From contig JBLIEQ010000010.1 in the NCBI GenBank assembly GCA_047633175.1, positions 1 to 64,000 of the forward strand: DNA of 64,000 nt. The letters are read 5' to 3'. The notes below the pieces were generated by a model. It did no database searches. It saw only the letters and a list, made by a program, of their open reading frames with translations, and was not told the DNA's origin. How positions within the stretch are numbered: the stretch's first letter is position 1; every line of letters begins with the position of its first letter. Positions 63,447 to 64,000 of the stretch are shown piece by piece. A program made the position numbers and the translations under genes. The DNA comes from Motiliproteus sp047633175. Its GTDB lineage: Bacteria; Pseudomonadota; Gammaproteobacteria; Pseudomonadales; Balneatricaceae.

Positions 63447-63557
63447 ATAACTTCAGGTAGATAACTTCAGGTAGCTCATACAGGTAGCTCACTACAGGTA
63501 GCTCATACAGGTAGCTCATATAGGTAGCTCATATAGGTAGCTCATACAGGTAGTTAA
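63447..63557. repeat. tandem CAGGTAGCTCATA repeats
   Basis: About eight head-to-tail units of 13-14 bases (CAGGTAGCTCATA, with variants TAGGTAGCTCATA, CAGGTAGCTCACTA and CAGGTAGATAACTT). They start directly after the stop codon of the upstream gene and fill most of the gap to the SDR. There are no unique spacers, so it is not a CRISPR. Confidence 0.85.
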
Positions 63558-64000
63558 CTACAGGCTGTTGAGCATAGCGGCGTAGAGCCGATAGTGAGCC
63601 CGGGCGGCATGGATGATCGCGCGTTGATCCTCAGGGTCGCTGATGCGGTTAACCAGCTGCTCAAAGGCTTTGACATGCTCAAGATCGAGTTCGCCATGGG
63701 AACTCAGATAGCTGAAGGCGTTGTCGGGCAGGCCCAGTGAGGTCTGGATCTTATCGGCGGCCTGAGTGGCCAGCGCAGTACTGGTGCCTTCGAGCACATG
63801 CACCATCCCCAGGAAGGACAGGGGGTTGTCGCGGTTAATGCTGTCGTAGGCGTAGGCCACCATCAGCTCGGTTTCTAAAGAGGGTCCCGCGTCCAGGGTC
63901 TCGAGCGGATAACCACCGGCCGCTGTGATGTCATTTAAGATCCACTGTTCGTGACCGGCCTCTTCGTTGATGTAGTCGATCAGGGCCGGCTGCAACCAGG
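63558..64000 (-). CDS. haem-oxygenase-like diiron oxidase/redox protein (5' end beyond window)
   Basis: At least 146 residues are seen; the frame runs off the window edge, so the true start is outside. Helical, with metal-ligand-like sets typical of iron-containing redox enzymes of the haem-oxygenase fold: EEAGHEQWILNDI, GMVHVLEGTS and HGELDLEHVKAFEQLV. The family includes UndA (fatty acid to alkene) and other oxidases; this member's reaction cannot be told. It is first of the visible leftward operon with the SDR, TPR and two-component genes. Confidence 0.8.
   Translation of the reverse strand, partial: WLQPALIDYINEEAGHEQWILNDITAAGGYPLETLDAGPSLETELMVAYAYDSINRDNPLSFLGMVHVLEGTSTALATQAADKIQTSLGLPDNAFSYLSSHGELDLEHVKAFEQLVNRISDPEDQRAIIHAARAHYRLYAAMLNSL

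Noticed and set aside
63447..63557. CRISPR-like regular repeats
   Set aside because: Units are contiguous 13-14-mers without spacers, and no cas gene is present.

Overview
The window reads as chromosomal DNA of a marine-type gammaproteobacterium, most likely from the Oceanospirillales/Pseudomonadales side. The evidence is a FabY-type initiating ketosynthase of the Pseudomonas kind, TRAP-TAXI transport, a DctBD-like sigma54 circuit, a split Mrp antiporter operon, Bax and YjjV homologues, and moderate GC. No rRNA or tRNA gene was recognised. Intergenic spacers are unusually rich in short tandem duplications, foldback elements and dispersed REP-like modules.

Layout. 0.1-4.8 kb: an AT-rich gene for a small membrane protein, then a 1378-residue RTX adhesin/effector carrying a C39-like cysteine peptidase domain between two RTX blocks. 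4.8-15.4 kb: a repeat-filled spacer, a duplicated small membrane protein, yjjV (TatD family), fabY, a Bax-like glucosaminidase, a SulP-Usp gene pair, then a decayed tyrosine integrase in a degenerate region. 15.5-22.4 kb: an eight-gene Mrp-type Na+/H+ antiporter operon (E-F-G-A'B-C-D plus two further antiporter-like subunits).

22.5-38.7 kb is an accessory island. Fragments of what looks like one ICE-type large polyvalent protein lie at both ends (22.8-23.3 and 36.0-36.4 kb), same strand and collinear order. Between them is a defence operon read leftwards: hsdR, an HNH nuclease, hsdM, hsdS, a 25-codon ORF and a 1273-residue SIR2 protein, linked by TGATG/TAATG overlaps at several junctions. A frameshifted zeta toxin with a 53-residue partner and a serine resolvase with a candidate res site are also there. 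Next come an Xre/RES toxin-antitoxin pair, IS5 and IS30 transposase tails and a cytochrome c lipoprotein.

38.8-54.2 kb is a dicarboxylate/hydroxyacid catabolism locus. A leftward operon carries a TAXI binding protein, a fused TRAP permease, L-2-hydroxyglutarate oxidase (lhgO) and an atypical SDR. The TAXI gene and its whole control region are tandemly duplicated. Each copy has a near-consensus -24/-12 sigma54 promoter and an upstream dyad whose two halves changed in a compensating way. A glutaryl-CoA dehydrogenase gene, a wrecked butyrate-kinase-like gene, a LysR regulator and a DctB/DctD-like sensor-activator pair follow. Glutarate or 2-hydroxyglutarate is the most economical guess for the substrate.

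54.3-64 kb: an EamA transporter, a DODA-type dioxygenase, a RAYT (REP-associated transposase) between inverted 10-mers, a divergent LysR/Old Yellow Enzyme pair, and a leftward operon of a haem-oxygenase-like diiron protein (cut by the window end), an SDR, a TPR lipid-free exported protein and an OmpR-type two-component system.
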